59,570 nt of DNA from Elusimicrobia bacterium GWC2_64_44 (GTDB taxonomy: Bacteria; Elusimicrobiota; Elusimicrobia; Elusimicrobiales; UBA9959). Below, in pieces: positions 1 through 9,567 of this stretch (its first letter is position 1; each line of letters opens with the position of its first letter). The notes beneath the pieces were generated by a model that saw nothing but the letters and a program-made list of their open reading frames with translations, made no database searches and was not told the DNA's origin. The stretch is taken from positions 1-59,570 of the forward strand of contig MGUG01000045.1 of NCBI GenBank assembly GCA_001799845.1, given 5' to 3'. The position numbers and the translations under genes were made by a program.

Positions 1-1140
<1,140 letters not shown>

Positions 1141-1149
1141 GGTGTCTTA

Positions 1150-1243
1150 GGGGACGTTGTTGAGTTGTTGACTTTTTTCATTAACTTCATGGCTTTAGGC
1201 TAAAAAACAGGCTCCAACAACTCAACAACTCAACAACGTCCCC
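1150..1243. repeat. Palindromic GGGGACG/CGTCCCC element, copy 1
   Basis: Inverted repeat of 94 bases between ptsI and lepA. The left arm begins GGGGACGTTGTTGAGTTG and the right arm is its reverse complement. The arm carries a tandem 8-base word (GTTGTTGA): two copies on the left, three on the right. The loop contains GGCTAAAAAACAGGC, which resembles the loop of the element at 10166. Without it the ptsI-lepA gap would be about 15 bases. Confidence 0.9.
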
Positions 1244-1249
1244 ATCCTT

Positions 1250-2989
1250 CTAAAGGGCGCGGTTGCTGACCTCTTCCTCCACCAGCCGGCGGATCTCGTC
1301 GGCGGTGGGCAGGCTCAGCGCGCGGTTGGCCAGCGCCGAGAACTTATCGAAGCTCATGGCCCGGACCGAGTGCTTGGAGCGCAGGTACATCTTGGCCGGC
1401 ACGGAGAGGATGTCCACGCCCAGGCCCACCAGCAGCGGGATGGCGAAGGGGTCCGAGGCCATCTCGCCGCAGACCGAGACCGGCTTGCCCTTCTTGTGGG
1501 CGGTCTGCACTACCAGGTTGATCAGCCGCAGCACGGCGGGGTGGAACGGCTCGTAGAGCTCGGAGACGTACTGGTTGATGCGGTCCACCGCCAGGGTGTA
1601 CTGCACCAGGTCGTTGGTGCCTATCGAGACGAAGTCTATTTCGCCCAGAAGCGAGTCCAGGATGATGGCCGCCGCCGGGATCTCCACCATGACGCCGAAC
1701 TCCGGGTCTTTCTTGACCTGGAAGCCTTCTTCGGCCAGCTCGGTCTTGATGTCGGCCGCGATGCGCTTCACGGTCAGCAGCTCGTCGGCCGACGAGAGCA
1801 TCGGGATCATGATCTTGATGTTGCCCTCGGTGTTGGCCTTGTAGATGGCGCGCAGTTGCGTCTTGAGCAGCTCCGGGTACTTGATGAACAGCCGGATGCC
1901 GCGGAAGCCCATGAACGGGTTGCGCTCGTCCTTGAGGCCCTTGATGCCGAGCTCGGTGGCGCGGTCGCCGCCGATGTCGGCGGTGCGGATGGTGAGCGGG
2001 ATATTGGGCGCGGCCTTGACCACGGAGGCATAGGCCTTCAGCTGCTCTTCCTCGGTGGGCACGGAGCCGCGGTTCATGTAGAGGAACTCGGTGCGGTAGA
2101 GGCCCACGCCCTCGGCCTTGACGGCCGCCAGCTCGGGCGCGTCCTCGGCGGAGTCCAGGTTGCACATCAGGCTGATCTTGTGGCCGTCGCGCGTGGTGGC
2201 GGGCAGGCCCTTGAGGCGGTGGAAGAAATGCTCCTGCTTCTGCAGCTCTTCCTTGCGCGCCTTGTATTTCTCGATGATCTCGGCGGAGGGCGAGATGATG
2301 ACCATGCCCTGCTCGCCGTCCACCACCAGGGTGTCTCCGCTCTGGATCTGGCGGCTGATGTCGGAAAGGCCGACCACGGCCGGGATGCCCATGCTCTGGG
2401 CGAAGATGGCCGTGTGGCTGGACTTGGAGCCCAGGTCCATGCAGAAGCCCAGCACCTTGTTGGACTCGCGGATATGCAGCGTGTCCGACGGGTACAGGTT
2501 GTGCGCTACGATGATGACGGGCTCTTTGAGGTCCCGCAGCGAGGTCTTCTCGGAGTTCACCAGGTTGGAGATGATCTTTTTGCCCACGTCGAAGACGTCG
2601 TGCTTGCGCTCGTGGAAGAACTCGTCGTCTATCTTCTCGAACTGCTCCTCGGCCTTGTCCAGGATCTCCGACAGCGCGAACTCGGCGTTCATGCCCTTGG
2701 CTATGATCAGCTTGGGCACGTCCTTGGTGATCATCGGGTCCTGCAGGATCAGGTGGTGCGCGTCTATCAGCTTGGCGTGGTTCTTGCCCAGCACGGTCAG
2801 GATCTTGGTCCGGATGACGTCGAGGTCCAGCTTGGTCTTCTCGAGCGCCTCTTTGAAGCGCTTGACCTCGGCCTTTATCTTTTCCGGGGGTATTTCCTTC
2901 TGCTCGATAAGGATGTTCTCTTCCTTAACGATATGCGCCTTGCCGATGGCAATGCCGAGGCTGGCGGGAACTCCCTTTTTGATCAGCAT
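1250..2989 (-). CDS. ptsI: PTS enzyme I (phosphoenolpyruvate-protein phosphotransferase)
   Basis: Cytoplasmic enzyme that takes phosphate from PEP and passes it to HPr, starting the PTS chain. 579 residues, the usual length. The N-terminal HPr-binding/phospho-His domain holds the site at His192 in GSKSSHTAIFAQSMGIPAVV. The C-terminal PEP-binding barrel carries the VSVCGEMASDP motif with the conserved Cys. The start follows the HPr stop by seven bases, so the two are co-transcribed and probably translationally linked. All catalytic landmarks are intact. Downstream lies a palindromic element and then lepA. Confidence 0.97.
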   Translation of the reverse strand: MLIKKGVPASLGIAIGKAHIVKEENILIEQKEIPPEKIKAEVKRFKEALEKTKLDLDVIRTKILTVLGKNHAKLIDAHHLILQDPMITKDVPKLIIAKGMNAEFALSEILDKAEEQFEKIDDEFFHERKHDVFDVGKKIISNLVNSEKTSLRDLKEPVIIVAHNLYPSDTLHIRESNKVLGFCMDLGSKSSHTAIFAQSMGIPAVVGLSDISRQIQSGDTLVVDGEQGMVIISPSAEIIEKYKARKEELQKQEHFFHRLKGLPATTRDGHKISLMCNLDSAEDAPELAAVKAEGVGLYRTEFLYMNRGSVPTEEEQLKAYASVVKAAPNIPLTIRTADIGGDRATELGIKGLKDERNPFMGFRGIRLFIKYPELLKTQLRAIYKANTEGNIKIMIPMLSSADELLTVKRIAADIKTELAEEGFQVKKDPEFGVMVEIPAAAIILDSLLGEIDFVSIGTNDLVQYTLAVDRINQYVSELYEPFHPAVLRLINLVVQTAHKKGKPVSVCGEMASDPFAIPLLVGLGVDILSVPAKMYLRSKHSVRAMSFDKFSALANRALSLPTADEIRRLVEEEVSNRAL

Positions 2990-2996
2990 GATTTCC

Positions 2997-3263
2997 TCAA
3001 TCCTCGTCGAATTTGCGGGCGAACAGGTCCGCGATGGCCGTTACGGCCTCGCCCTCGTCCTTGCCCTTGGCCGTGACTTCGATGATGCTGCCCTTGCCCG
3101 CAGCCAGCGTCATGATGCCCATGATGCTCTTGGCGTTGACCTCCATCCCGTCCTTTACCAGCTTGATGTCGCTGGCGAAGCGGGAGGAGGTGTTGGCTAT
3201 CATGCCCGCGGGGCGGGCGTGGATGCCGAGTTCGTTGGTGATAGTGATGTCGATTTTCTTCAT
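2997..3263 (-). CDS. ptsH: HPr phosphocarrier protein
   Basis: 88-residue cytoplasmic phosphocarrier. The active-site motif GIHARPAG places His15 for phosphorylation by enzyme I, and AKSIMGIMTLA places the regulatory serine at Ser46, the HprK target. Having both residues fits a dual role in phosphotransfer and in HprK-dependent signalling, and hprK is six genes upstream in the same operon. The ATG overlaps the EIID stop as ATGA. Normal length. Confidence 0.97.
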   Translation of the reverse strand: MKKIDITITNELGIHARPAGMIANTSSRFASDIKLVKDGMEVNAKSIMGIMTLAAGKGSIIEVTAKGKDEGEAVTAIADLFARKFDED

Positions 3264-4093
3264 AGGTATAGTTTAAAAGGGCTGAAGCTCAAAACACTGA
3301 ACAGCAGCAGCGAGCCGGCCAGCACCAGGCCCGCGGCGAAAAAGACGGAGCGCCCGTAAGCGCGGCTGACGCGGTGCAAGGCCATCACGGCCACCGGCAG
3401 GCCCAGCCTGAAAGCCAGGTCGGCGGGCGCGGCGCCGGAGTTGGCCCGCCACAGCAGCCCGAAGGCCAGCGCCGCTATGGCCAGCGACATCGCGAAGCCC
3501 GCCGCGCTGAGGCGGCGGATCAGGCGGCTCCAGTCGGCGCAGTCGAGGCCGCACGAGGAGGCGCCGCCGCAGGCGTAGCCGACCTTGAGGCCGCGCCAGC
3601 GCCAGTAGACCGCGAAAGCCGAATAGACCGCGATGCCCGCGCCCGGCCCGGCGAACAGCAGCGCAACCGACACCGGCGAGTCCAGCCCCGTGAAGAGCCA
3701 GCCGAAGAAGCCGCCGGCCGACCAGACCAGCACGCAGAGCTGCACGGTCATGGGCTTGAGCCGGCCCCAGAAGATCCGGTCGCCGATGGAGGCGAAGCTG
3801 GTGGCCAGGGCCTGCTTGACGCCCGGCATGCTCTTCAGCGCGGCCTCGGCGTCGGGAGAGGCGGCCGCCCGCTCCTCCACGGCCGCCACGTTGCCCGCCA
3901 CGAACGAAGCCATGTAGGGCTGCGTGTTCACGAGGCCCAGGTGGCGCAGCAGTGCCGCCTTGCGCTTCTCCGGGTCGGGATAAAATTTTTCCAGCGCCGG
4001 CTGCAGGCAATAGGCGAAGCCCAGGTTCTGGAACCGCTCATAGTTCCAGCCTGCCTGCATGAAGAACGACCTAAAAAACATCCGTACGAACAT
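3260..4093 (-). CDS. PTS mannose-family EIID membrane component
   Basis: Integral membrane partner of EIIC in mannose/fructose/sorbose-family PTS transporters. About 277 residues from the ATG at 4093, close to E. coli ManZ. The N-terminal stretch with QAGWNYERFQNLGFAYCLQP, then NTQPYMASFVAGNVAAVEE, is typical of EIID. Hydrophobic segments lie in the C-terminal half. I chose 4093 because the longer open frame upstream is Arg/Gly/Ala-rich shadow sequence over EIIC. Stop overlaps the HPr start (ATGA). The transported sugar cannot be read from the sequence. Confidence 0.92.
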   Translation of the reverse strand: MFVRMFFRSFFMQAGWNYERFQNLGFAYCLQPALEKFYPDPEKRKAALLRHLGLVNTQPYMASFVAGNVAAVEERAAASPDAEAALKSMPGVKQALATSFASIGDRIFWGRLKPMTVQLCVLVWSAGGFFGWLFTGLDSPVSVALLFAGPGAGIAVYSAFAVYWRWRGLKVGYACGGASSCGLDCADWSRLIRRLSAAGFAMSLAIAALAFGLLWRANSGAAPADLAFRLGLPVAVMALHRVSRAYGRSVFFAAGLVLAGSLLLFSVLSFSPFKLYL

Positions 4094-4101
4094 TCTTTTT
4101 C

Positions 4102-4713
4102 TTAACCTTTCTTGTATATCTGCGTCCTGAACCTGAAATAGAGCCCGCTGAGGCCCAGCCAGGGCATCAGCGCGTAAGCGAAATCCGTGCCCGGGTAGAG
4201 CCGCGCCAGGCCCGGCACCTGCGCCAGCAGAGCGGCCGCGGCGAACCAGGCGAAAACATAGGCGGCCATGGCGGCGTTCTCGATGAGCAGCGACCGGGCC
4301 ACCCAGCGCCGCAGGGAGAAGACCCCGGCCCGCACCTGGGCCTCCACCAGCGGGTTCCACGCCGAGCGGGCGCTCCGCAGGCGGTAATCCAGCGGCGAGA
4401 AGAGCGCGCCGGCGGCGAGGCCGACAAAGAAAGAGAGCGAAGGCGCGAGCCCGGCCGTATGCGCGAGCACCGCGGCGGCCGCCGCGGCCGTGCCGTTGGG
4501 CGGCACCACGCCGCCGACCGGGATGAAATCTATGTAGAGCAGCTCCAGCAGGATGCCCAGGCGCGCGCCCTCGAGCGGGCAGCCGTTGAGCCAGCCCAGC
4601 ACCGGCCCGACGAAGGCCGGCCGCGACAGCAGGAACTGCCCGGCCTGCACCGAGTCGAGCCCCAGCAGGCCCGCCAGCGCGGAAGAGATAACAGCGCGGA
4701 GAACGGCCGTCAC
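4102..4713 (-). CDS. PTS mannose-family EIIC membrane component (short)
   Basis: Permease component that forms the sugar path with EIID. The likely start is the GTG at 4713, which overlaps the GH57 stop as GTGA. This gives 203 residues, shorter than the roughly 260 of E. coli ManY. Recognisable segments are the N-terminal FLLSRPAFVGPVLGWLNG and the ELLYIDFIPVGGVVPPNG region that matches the family's substrate-path signature. It is hydrophobic throughout and ends IYKKG. The shortening lies mostly in the C-terminal half; no frameshift is apparent. Whether the short form transports sugar or is regulatory is open. Confidence 0.87.
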   Translation of the reverse strand: MTAVLRAVISSALAGLLGLDSVQAGQFLLSRPAFVGPVLGWLNGCPLEGARLGILLELLYIDFIPVGGVVPPNGTAAAAAAVLAHTAGLAPSLSFFVGLAAGALFSPLDYRLRSARSAWNPLVEAQVRAGVFSLRRWVARSLLIENAAMAAYVFAWFAAAALLAQVPGLARLYPGTDFAYALMPWLGLSGLYFRFRTQIYKKG

Positions 4714-6704
4714 AGGGGGCGCACCTCCAGCGAGAACGAGAAGTGCGCGCCCGCCTCCAGGCGGCGCTTGAGGTGCGGCAGGATCACCGCGCCCTGGTAG
4801 GTCTTCTCGGCGCCCTCTTCGGAGCGCGACACGGTCTCGAGCGGGAACACCCACAGGTCCAGCGGCTCGGAGAACTCCAGTTCCACCCCGCCGTAGACCG
4901 GATCGGGGAAAGCTATCTCTTTTACGGCCTTGCGCTCGCCGGGCGGGCACGAGGCCTTGCCGGAGAAGGACAGGGCCAGCTCGGGGCCGAACCAGAAGTC
5001 CGCCGGAGAGCCGGCCAGGTTGGTCACTTTATACGAGGCGCGCCAGGAGCCGTCATGCCGCAGCAGCACGTGCTTGGAGACGCGCACCGGCTGGTGCGCG
5101 CCGGCCGCCCAGGCGTTGCCGTCGCGGCTGAGCTTGAGCAGCATGCCCTCGGAATCCTCGGCGTGCTTGAAAGAGTATTCCCCCAGCACGAAGTCGCCCT
5201 GCTCGCCGTAGTTGGCCTTCTCGAAGGCCTGCAGCGTGGTGTCGGGGTGCAGGAAATGGTCCAGCAGGCACATGCGCGGGTGCCAGTCGTAGGCGAGGTC
5301 CCTCGTCAGCGCCTCGTCGGCCGCGGCGCGCTTCTTGTCGGCCTCGGCGATATTCTTGGCGGCCCCGGCGTGGTAGGCCTCGGGATGCCGCCAGACCACG
5401 GAGCCGAAGTTCACGCGGCGGGGCTTGTAGTCCCACTCCCACATGCCGCCGCCCTTGGCCGGGGAGAAATAGAAATTGGCCTTCTCGCCCTCGGCCAGCA
5501 GCTCGGGCCGGCCGTCGGCGTCCCAGTCCTCGCGCTCCAGGTGGAAATGCGGCGCGCCGCGGCGGCCGGGCAGCGAGCTCTCGGCCTCGAGGATATTGCG
5601 GTAGACCGCCATGCGGATATGCGGCAGGTACACCCCGCCGAACACGCCGTGCCAGTAGCCGCAGTTGCACTGCGCCTTGTAGAGCGACGAGCGGCCCAGG
5701 TTGGAGCCGGACGCGCCCACCTTGCGGCTGGCCCGCAGCATGCGGCGGTACAGGCGGTTGGCCTCGGGGTACTTGGAAAAGAAATTGCGGAAGTAGCCGC
5801 CGCGCAGGAACTGGCGGAAATCCTCGGGCGCCTCGTCCCAGAGGCCGGCGAGGCGGCGGGACTTCTCCGCAGGCAGCGCCCACTGCGACAGCTCGTGGTA
5901 GGAGGTGGTGGGCAGATAGGCCAGGCCCTTGGACGGGGAGGCGAGGCAGTCGGAGAAGCGCGCGGTGGACAGCCAGGAGGAGTTCTTCTCCAGCAGGCCG
6001 AACATCCTCTCCAGCCAGCCCTTCTTGTAGACCAGGTCGTGCGTGCCCGGCCACAGGCCGAACTTTTCGCCGTCGTCGGCCATCACCAGGGAGGCGTTGG
6101 AGCCCTCGAAAGTTTTCAGGTAGTCTATCACCTGCTGCGGCTCGGCGAAAGGCATCAGGTAGCGCAGGCGGTGGTTGATGGGGAACACATCCAGGTGGCG
6201 GCCGGCGTACTCGGTGGTGTAGCGCCCGGTCAGCGCTTTTTCCTCGAACCCGGCGGAGAAGAAATGGACGTCGTCGAGCGCGGTGTAGCCCACGCCCATC
6301 GCCGAGAGCGACCCGGCGAGCTCCGGCTCCCAGACGCGCTCGGCCAGCCACAACCCGGCCGGGTCGGTGGAGAAGCGGCGGCGGATATAGTCCCGCATCA
6401 TGTTGACCTGGCCGCGGCGGTCCTCCTCGGGCAGCAGCGCGAGGATGGGCTCGTAATAGCCGCCGGAGAGGATCTCGAGGCGGCCGGCCTTCACCAGCTC
6501 GGCTACCTTATCGAGGTAGGCCGGGTGGCGCTCCTCCAGCCAGTCGTAGAGGATGCCGGAGAAGTGCACCGAGAGGCGCACGCCGGGATGCCGCTCCAGC
6601 GCGTCGAAGAAGGGCTTGTAAGCCAGGTTGTAGGCCTCCTCCAGCACGCTGTCGAAGTTGCCGACAGGCTGGTGGTTGTGGAGGGCCAGGATCAGTTTAA
6701 CCAT
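4710..6704 (-). CDS. GH57 glycoside hydrolase (4-alpha-glucanotransferase/alpha-amylase type)
   Basis: 664-residue cytoplasmic-looking enzyme (no signal peptide) that should cleave or transfer alpha-1,4-glucan chains. Family 57 signs in order: ILALHNHQPVGNF at the N terminus, GGYYEPILALLP (81-92), the nucleophile region GLWLAERVWEPEL with Glu122, and VMADDGEKFGLWPG with the acid at Asp210/211. The C-terminal beta domains match the DUF1925/DUF1926 layout of Thermococcus-type 4-alpha-glucanotransferase. It lies between EIIB and EIIC in the PTS operon, one base from the EIIB stop and overlapping EIIC by four. This suggests coupling of storage-glucan turnover with PTS signalling, which is my inference. 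Confidence 0.93.
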   Translation of the reverse strand: MVKLILALHNHQPVGNFDSVLEEAYNLAYKPFFDALERHPGVRLSVHFSGILYDWLEERHPAYLDKVAELVKAGRLEILSGGYYEPILALLPEEDRRGQVNMMRDYIRRRFSTDPAGLWLAERVWEPELAGSLSAMGVGYTALDDVHFFSAGFEEKALTGRYTTEYAGRHLDVFPINHRLRYLMPFAEPQQVIDYLKTFEGSNASLVMADDGEKFGLWPGTHDLVYKKGWLERMFGLLEKNSSWLSTARFSDCLASPSKGLAYLPTTSYHELSQWALPAEKSRRLAGLWDEAPEDFRQFLRGGYFRNFFSKYPEANRLYRRMLRASRKVGASGSNLGRSSLYKAQCNCGYWHGVFGGVYLPHIRMAVYRNILEAESSLPGRRGAPHFHLEREDWDADGRPELLAEGEKANFYFSPAKGGGMWEWDYKPRRVNFGSVVWRHPEAYHAGAAKNIAEADKKRAAADEALTRDLAYDWHPRMCLLDHFLHPDTTLQAFEKANYGEQGDFVLGEYSFKHAEDSEGMLLKLSRDGNAWAAGAHQPVRVSKHVLLRHDGSWRASYKVTNLAGSPADFWFGPELALSFSGKASCPPGERKAVKEIAFPDPVYGGVELEFSEPLDLWVFPLETVSRSEEGAEKTYQGAVILPHLKRRLEAGAHFSFSLEVRPL

Positions 6705-7181
6705 TTAAAATAAAGCCGCCATCAGGTCCAGCGGGCTGTCCGAAGGCACGCCGCGGCCTTCGATCTTGATGCCGGCTCCCGCCAGCGCCTTCAGCGAGGA
6801 GCAGTCCTCGTCGTTGAGGAAGATGGCTTTGCCGATGGAATGGTTCTTGCCGGCAGAGTAATGCATGCCGCCGATGTTGAGCGCCGGGATCTTCAGGCCC
6901 CGCTGCGACAGCGTCAGCGCCTCGGCGAGGCCCGGCAACAGCAGCAGCACCTTGCGGTCCGACTTCTCGGCCTCGGGCAGGTAGGCCGCGGCCTCGGCCA
7001 CGGTCAGGATCTTCAGGTCCACGCCCTCGGGCGTGGCGAAGCGCATGATGGCGCGGCGCATCTCGTCGCCGGCCAGCTCGTCGGAAACCACCGCCAGTTC
7101 CTCGGCCCTGAGGTGCGGCACCCAGCCTTCCACCACCTGTCCGTGCACCAGTCTGTCGTCAACTCTGTATAAAATTATCAC
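6705..7181 (-). CDS. PTS mannose-family EIIB component
   Basis: 158-residue cytoplasmic phosphotransfer protein. It starts MIILYRVDDRLVHGQV, with the phosphorylated His13 in the family motif RxDxRLxHGQV. KVLLLLPGLAEAL and the IPALNIGGMHYS strand-turn are typical of EIIB(Man). It receives phosphate from EIIA (adjacent gene) and would hand it to the sugar at EIIC/EIID. Here EIIA and EIIB are separate genes rather than the EIIAB fusion of E. coli ManX. Seven-base gap to EIIA. Confidence 0.94.
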   Translation of the reverse strand: MIILYRVDDRLVHGQVVEGWVPHLRAEELAVVSDELAGDEMRRAIMRFATPEGVDLKILTVAEAAAYLPEAEKSDRKVLLLLPGLAEALTLSQRGLKIPALNIGGMHYSAGKNHSIGKAIFLNDEDCSSLKALAGAGIKIEGRGVPSDSPLDLMAALF

Positions 7182-7188
7182 GGTGTCC

Positions 7189-7596
7189 TCACTTCTTGAG
7201 CAGCAGGCTCTTGACCTCGCAGATGGCCTTGCGGCCGTCGTCCACGATCTTGGCCTGCAGCCGGTCGAAATCCAGCGTGGCGCGGTAAGCGAAGGCGGAG
7301 GTCATCATGTTGATGTTGACCCCGCAGATGACGGCGCTCTTCTCGATGTCCTTGGCGAGCGGCAGCACCACGTTCATCGGCGTGCCGCCCGGCATGTCGA
7401 TCAGGAAGATCAGCCCGTCCTCGGAGCGCATCTCGGCGATGGCTTCCACTACGCATTCCTTCACGCGCTCCAGCGTCATGCGCGGGGAGATGGAGACGTT
7501 CTTGAGGCCGGCGTTCTGCACGCCCACGATGCCCTCGGCGGCCTCTATCAGGTAGGCCCCGAAGTCCCCGTGGGTGATGACGATGATATTTATCAT
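7189..7596 (-). CDS. PTS mannose-family EIIA component
   Basis: 135-residue cytoplasmic phosphocarrier. The motif MINIIVITHGDFGAYL gives the phospho-acceptor His9, and LIDMPGGTPMNVVLPLA is the second conserved EIIA(Man) signature. I set the start at the ATG at 7596. A longer frame reaches 7641, but its extra 15 residues are encoded by the palindromic element just upstream and are not protein-like. Only ten bases separate the element from the ATG, and no clear Shine-Dalgarno lies there. Confidence 0.94.
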   Translation of the reverse strand: MINIIVITHGDFGAYLIEAAEGIVGVQNAGLKNVSISPRMTLERVKECVVEAIAEMRSEDGLIFLIDMPGGTPMNVVLPLAKDIEKSAVICGVNINMMTSAFAYRATLDFDRLQAKIVDDGRKAICEVKSLLLKK

Positions 7597-7606
7597 ATTT
7601 GATTCA

Positions 7607-7696
7607 GGGGACGTTGTTGAGTTGTTGAGTTTTTGATTCAATTCTGTGCGCGCTGACCCGACCCGCCGAAAAACTCAACAACTCAACAACGTCCCC
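7607..7696. repeat. Palindromic GGGGACG/CGTCCCC element, copy 2
   Basis: Element of 90 bases with a perfect 28-base inverted repeat around a 34-base loop, between rapZ and the EIIA gene. The arm starts GGGGACGTTGTTGAGTTG, continues with a second GTTGTTGA word and ends in a T run. Flanks show A before GGGG and A after CCCC, as in copies 1 and 3. The loop lacks the GGCTAAA word seen in the other three. Confidence 0.93.
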
Positions 7697-7710
7697 ACCT
7701 CTCAACCGCT

Positions 7711-8574
7711 TCACTTGCGGATGTCGCGGTGGTATTCGGAAACGGAGAAGCCGGAGGCGGCCAGGAGGCGGGCCAGTTCGCCGGCTATGTAGACGCTGCG
7801 GTGCCTGCCGCCGGTGCAGCCGATGGCCACGGTCAGGTAGGATTTGCCTTCCTTGACGTAGAGCGGCAGCAGCGCGCGGATCTGCTCGGAGTAGGTCTTC
7901 AGGAAATTCTTGAAGCCGGGCTGGCGCCGCAGGTAGGCGCCCACGGGGGCGTCCTGGCCGGTCTTCTTGCGCAGCGACGGCACGTAGTACGGGTTGGGCA
8001 GGAAGCGCACGTCCATCACGATGTCGGCGTCGAGCGGGATGCCGTACTTGTAGCCGAAGGAGATCACGGAGAGCTTCATCTCGGCGGTGTGCCGCAGCTC
8101 CAGCGCCGCGGACAGTATTTCCTTCAGCTCGCCGAGCGTCAGCTTGGTGGTGTCGATGACCTTGTTGGCGCGGGCCTTCAGGTCCATCAGGATGGCGCGC
8201 TCTTCCTTCACGGCCGCGGCGATGTTCTTGCCGAGCGGGTGGCGGTGGCGCGTCTCGGAGAAGCGCTGCATCAGCGCCTCGTCGGTGGCGTCGAGGAAGA
8301 TGATCTTGTAGTCCAGCCCGAGCTTGCCCAGGTTGTCGAGCGTGCGGATGAAGTCCTTGAAGAAGCGCCCCTCGCGGATGTCGATGCCGAGCGCGACGTT
8401 CTTGAGGTAGCGCCGGTCCCCGATCAGCGTGGCGAACTCGGGGATCAGGGCTATCGGCAGGTTGTCGATGCAGTAGAAGCCCAGGTCCTCGAAGGACTTG
8501 AGCGCCTGGCTCTTGCCCGCTCCGGACATGCCGGTGATAATAAAGATCTTGCCCTTCAGCTTCGGTGATTTCAT
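7711..8574 (-). CDS. rapZ: RapZ / YvcJ-family nucleotide-binding protein
   Basis: 287 residues. N-terminal P-loop FIITGMSGAGKSQAL (about 12-26) followed by the family hallmark DLGFYCIDNLP. The C-terminal domain ends with AIGCTGGRHRSVYIAGELA, the RapZ small-ligand site. In enterobacteria RapZ acts as an RNase adaptor for GlmY/GlmZ; in other phyla its role with HprK and PTS proteins is less clear. Start at 8574 is preceded by GGAG five bases away. It follows hprK by 11 bases, an arrangement common in many phyla. Confidence 0.95.
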   Translation of the reverse strand: MKSPKLKGKIFIITGMSGAGKSQALKSFEDLGFYCIDNLPIALIPEFATLIGDRRYLKNVALGIDIREGRFFKDFIRTLDNLGKLGLDYKIIFLDATDEALMQRFSETRHRHPLGKNIAAAVKEERAILMDLKARANKVIDTTKLTLGELKEILSAALELRHTAEMKLSVISFGYKYGIPLDADIVMDVRFLPNPYYVPSLRKKTGQDAPVGAYLRRQPGFKNFLKTYSEQIRALLPLYVKEGKSYLTVAIGCTGGRHRSVYIAGELARLLAASGFSVSEYHRDIRK

Positions 8575-8585
8575 CTGGACTCCCT

Positions 8586-9551
8586 TCACCTCTTGCCCAT
8601 CTCCCTGATCAGCCCCTCGTTGAAGCGCTTGGCCACGAAGTAGCCCTGGTTCTTGAGGCGCTGGTTCAGCGCGGCCACCTCTATGAGGACGGCCAGGTTG
8701 CGGCCCGGGGTGACCGGCAGCCGCAGCGACGGCACGGGCACATCGAGGATCTGCACCTCGGCGGTGGAGAGGCCGGTGCGGTCGTAGTTCGCCAGCGACC
8801 CGGCCACCACGCTCTCCAGCTTCACGTGCATCTCTATCAGCGACTGGTCCATGATGGAGCCGATGCCGAACAGCAGCTCCACGTCGATGATGCCGAGGCC
8901 GCGCACTTCCATGTAATGCTTGATGTTCTTGGGCGAATTTCCCACCAGCATGTAGCCGATGCGGCGCTTCACCTCTACCACGTCGTCGGCGATGAGGATG
9001 TGGCCGCGCTTCAGGAGCTCGAGCGCACACTCCGACTTGCCCACGCCCGAGTCGCCCTGGATGAGCACGCCCAGGCCGTAGACGTTCACCAGCACGCCGT
9101 GCGCGTAGGTGATGGCGGCCAGCTGGTCGTCGAGGTAGGTGGTGATCTCCCGGATGAACGCCGAGGTGTCCGAGGTGGTCACCAGCAGCGGGATGCCGGC
9201 CTTGTCGCAGGCCTGCCGGATGACCGGCAGCGGCTTGACGCCGCCGGTCACGATCACGCAGGGGATGTCGGGGGCGGAGAACATCTTCTGCAGGTTGGCC
9301 ATCACCCTGCGGGGGTCCTCTTTCTGGCAGTAGGCGTACTCGCCCTGGCCGATGATCTGGATGCGCTCCGCGCGGAACTGCTCCATGTGCCCGGCGATGG
9401 CCAGGCCCGGGCGGTTGATCTCGCTGACCGTCACCTGGCGGTTCAGGTGCCTGGAGCCGGAAACGGCCCGGAGCCCGAGGATCTTCCCGCGGGACTTTAT
9501 CAGCTCCCGGACAGTGACGAACTTGGCCGGCTTTTTGGGCGGCTGGGACAT
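8586..9551 (-). CDS. hprK: HPr kinase/phosphorylase
   Basis: 321-residue bifunctional enzyme that phosphorylates and dephosphorylates HPr at Ser46 in response to ATP and glycolytic intermediates. The N-terminal domain carries the typical SGSRHLNR and EINRPGLAIAG motifs. The catalytic domain has the P-loop GDSGVGKS at 166-173, DDVVEV, and the signature EVRGLGIIDV. All catalytic landmarks are present. HPr with an intact Ser46 is encoded in the same operon. A second HprK-like protein, much diverged, is encoded at 32474-33232. Confidence 0.97.
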   Translation of the reverse strand: MSQPPKKPAKFVTVRELIKSRGKILGLRAVSGSRHLNRQVTVSEINRPGLAIAGHMEQFRAERIQIIGQGEYAYCQKEDPRRVMANLQKMFSAPDIPCVIVTGGVKPLPVIRQACDKAGIPLLVTTSDTSAFIREITTYLDDQLAAITYAHGVLVNVYGLGVLIQGDSGVGKSECALELLKRGHILIADDVVEVKRRIGYMLVGNSPKNIKHYMEVRGLGIIDVELLFGIGSIMDQSLIEMHVKLESVVAGSLANYDRTGLSTAEVQILDVPVPSLRLPVTPGRNLAVLIEVAALNQRLKNQGYFVAKRFNEGLIREMGKR

Positions 9552-9567
9552 GGAGCGCTGTGGCCTC

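Noticed and set aside
7597..7641. Longer start for the EIIA gene
   Set aside because: The extra 15 residues come from the palindromic element; the conserved family starts at MINIIVITHGDF.
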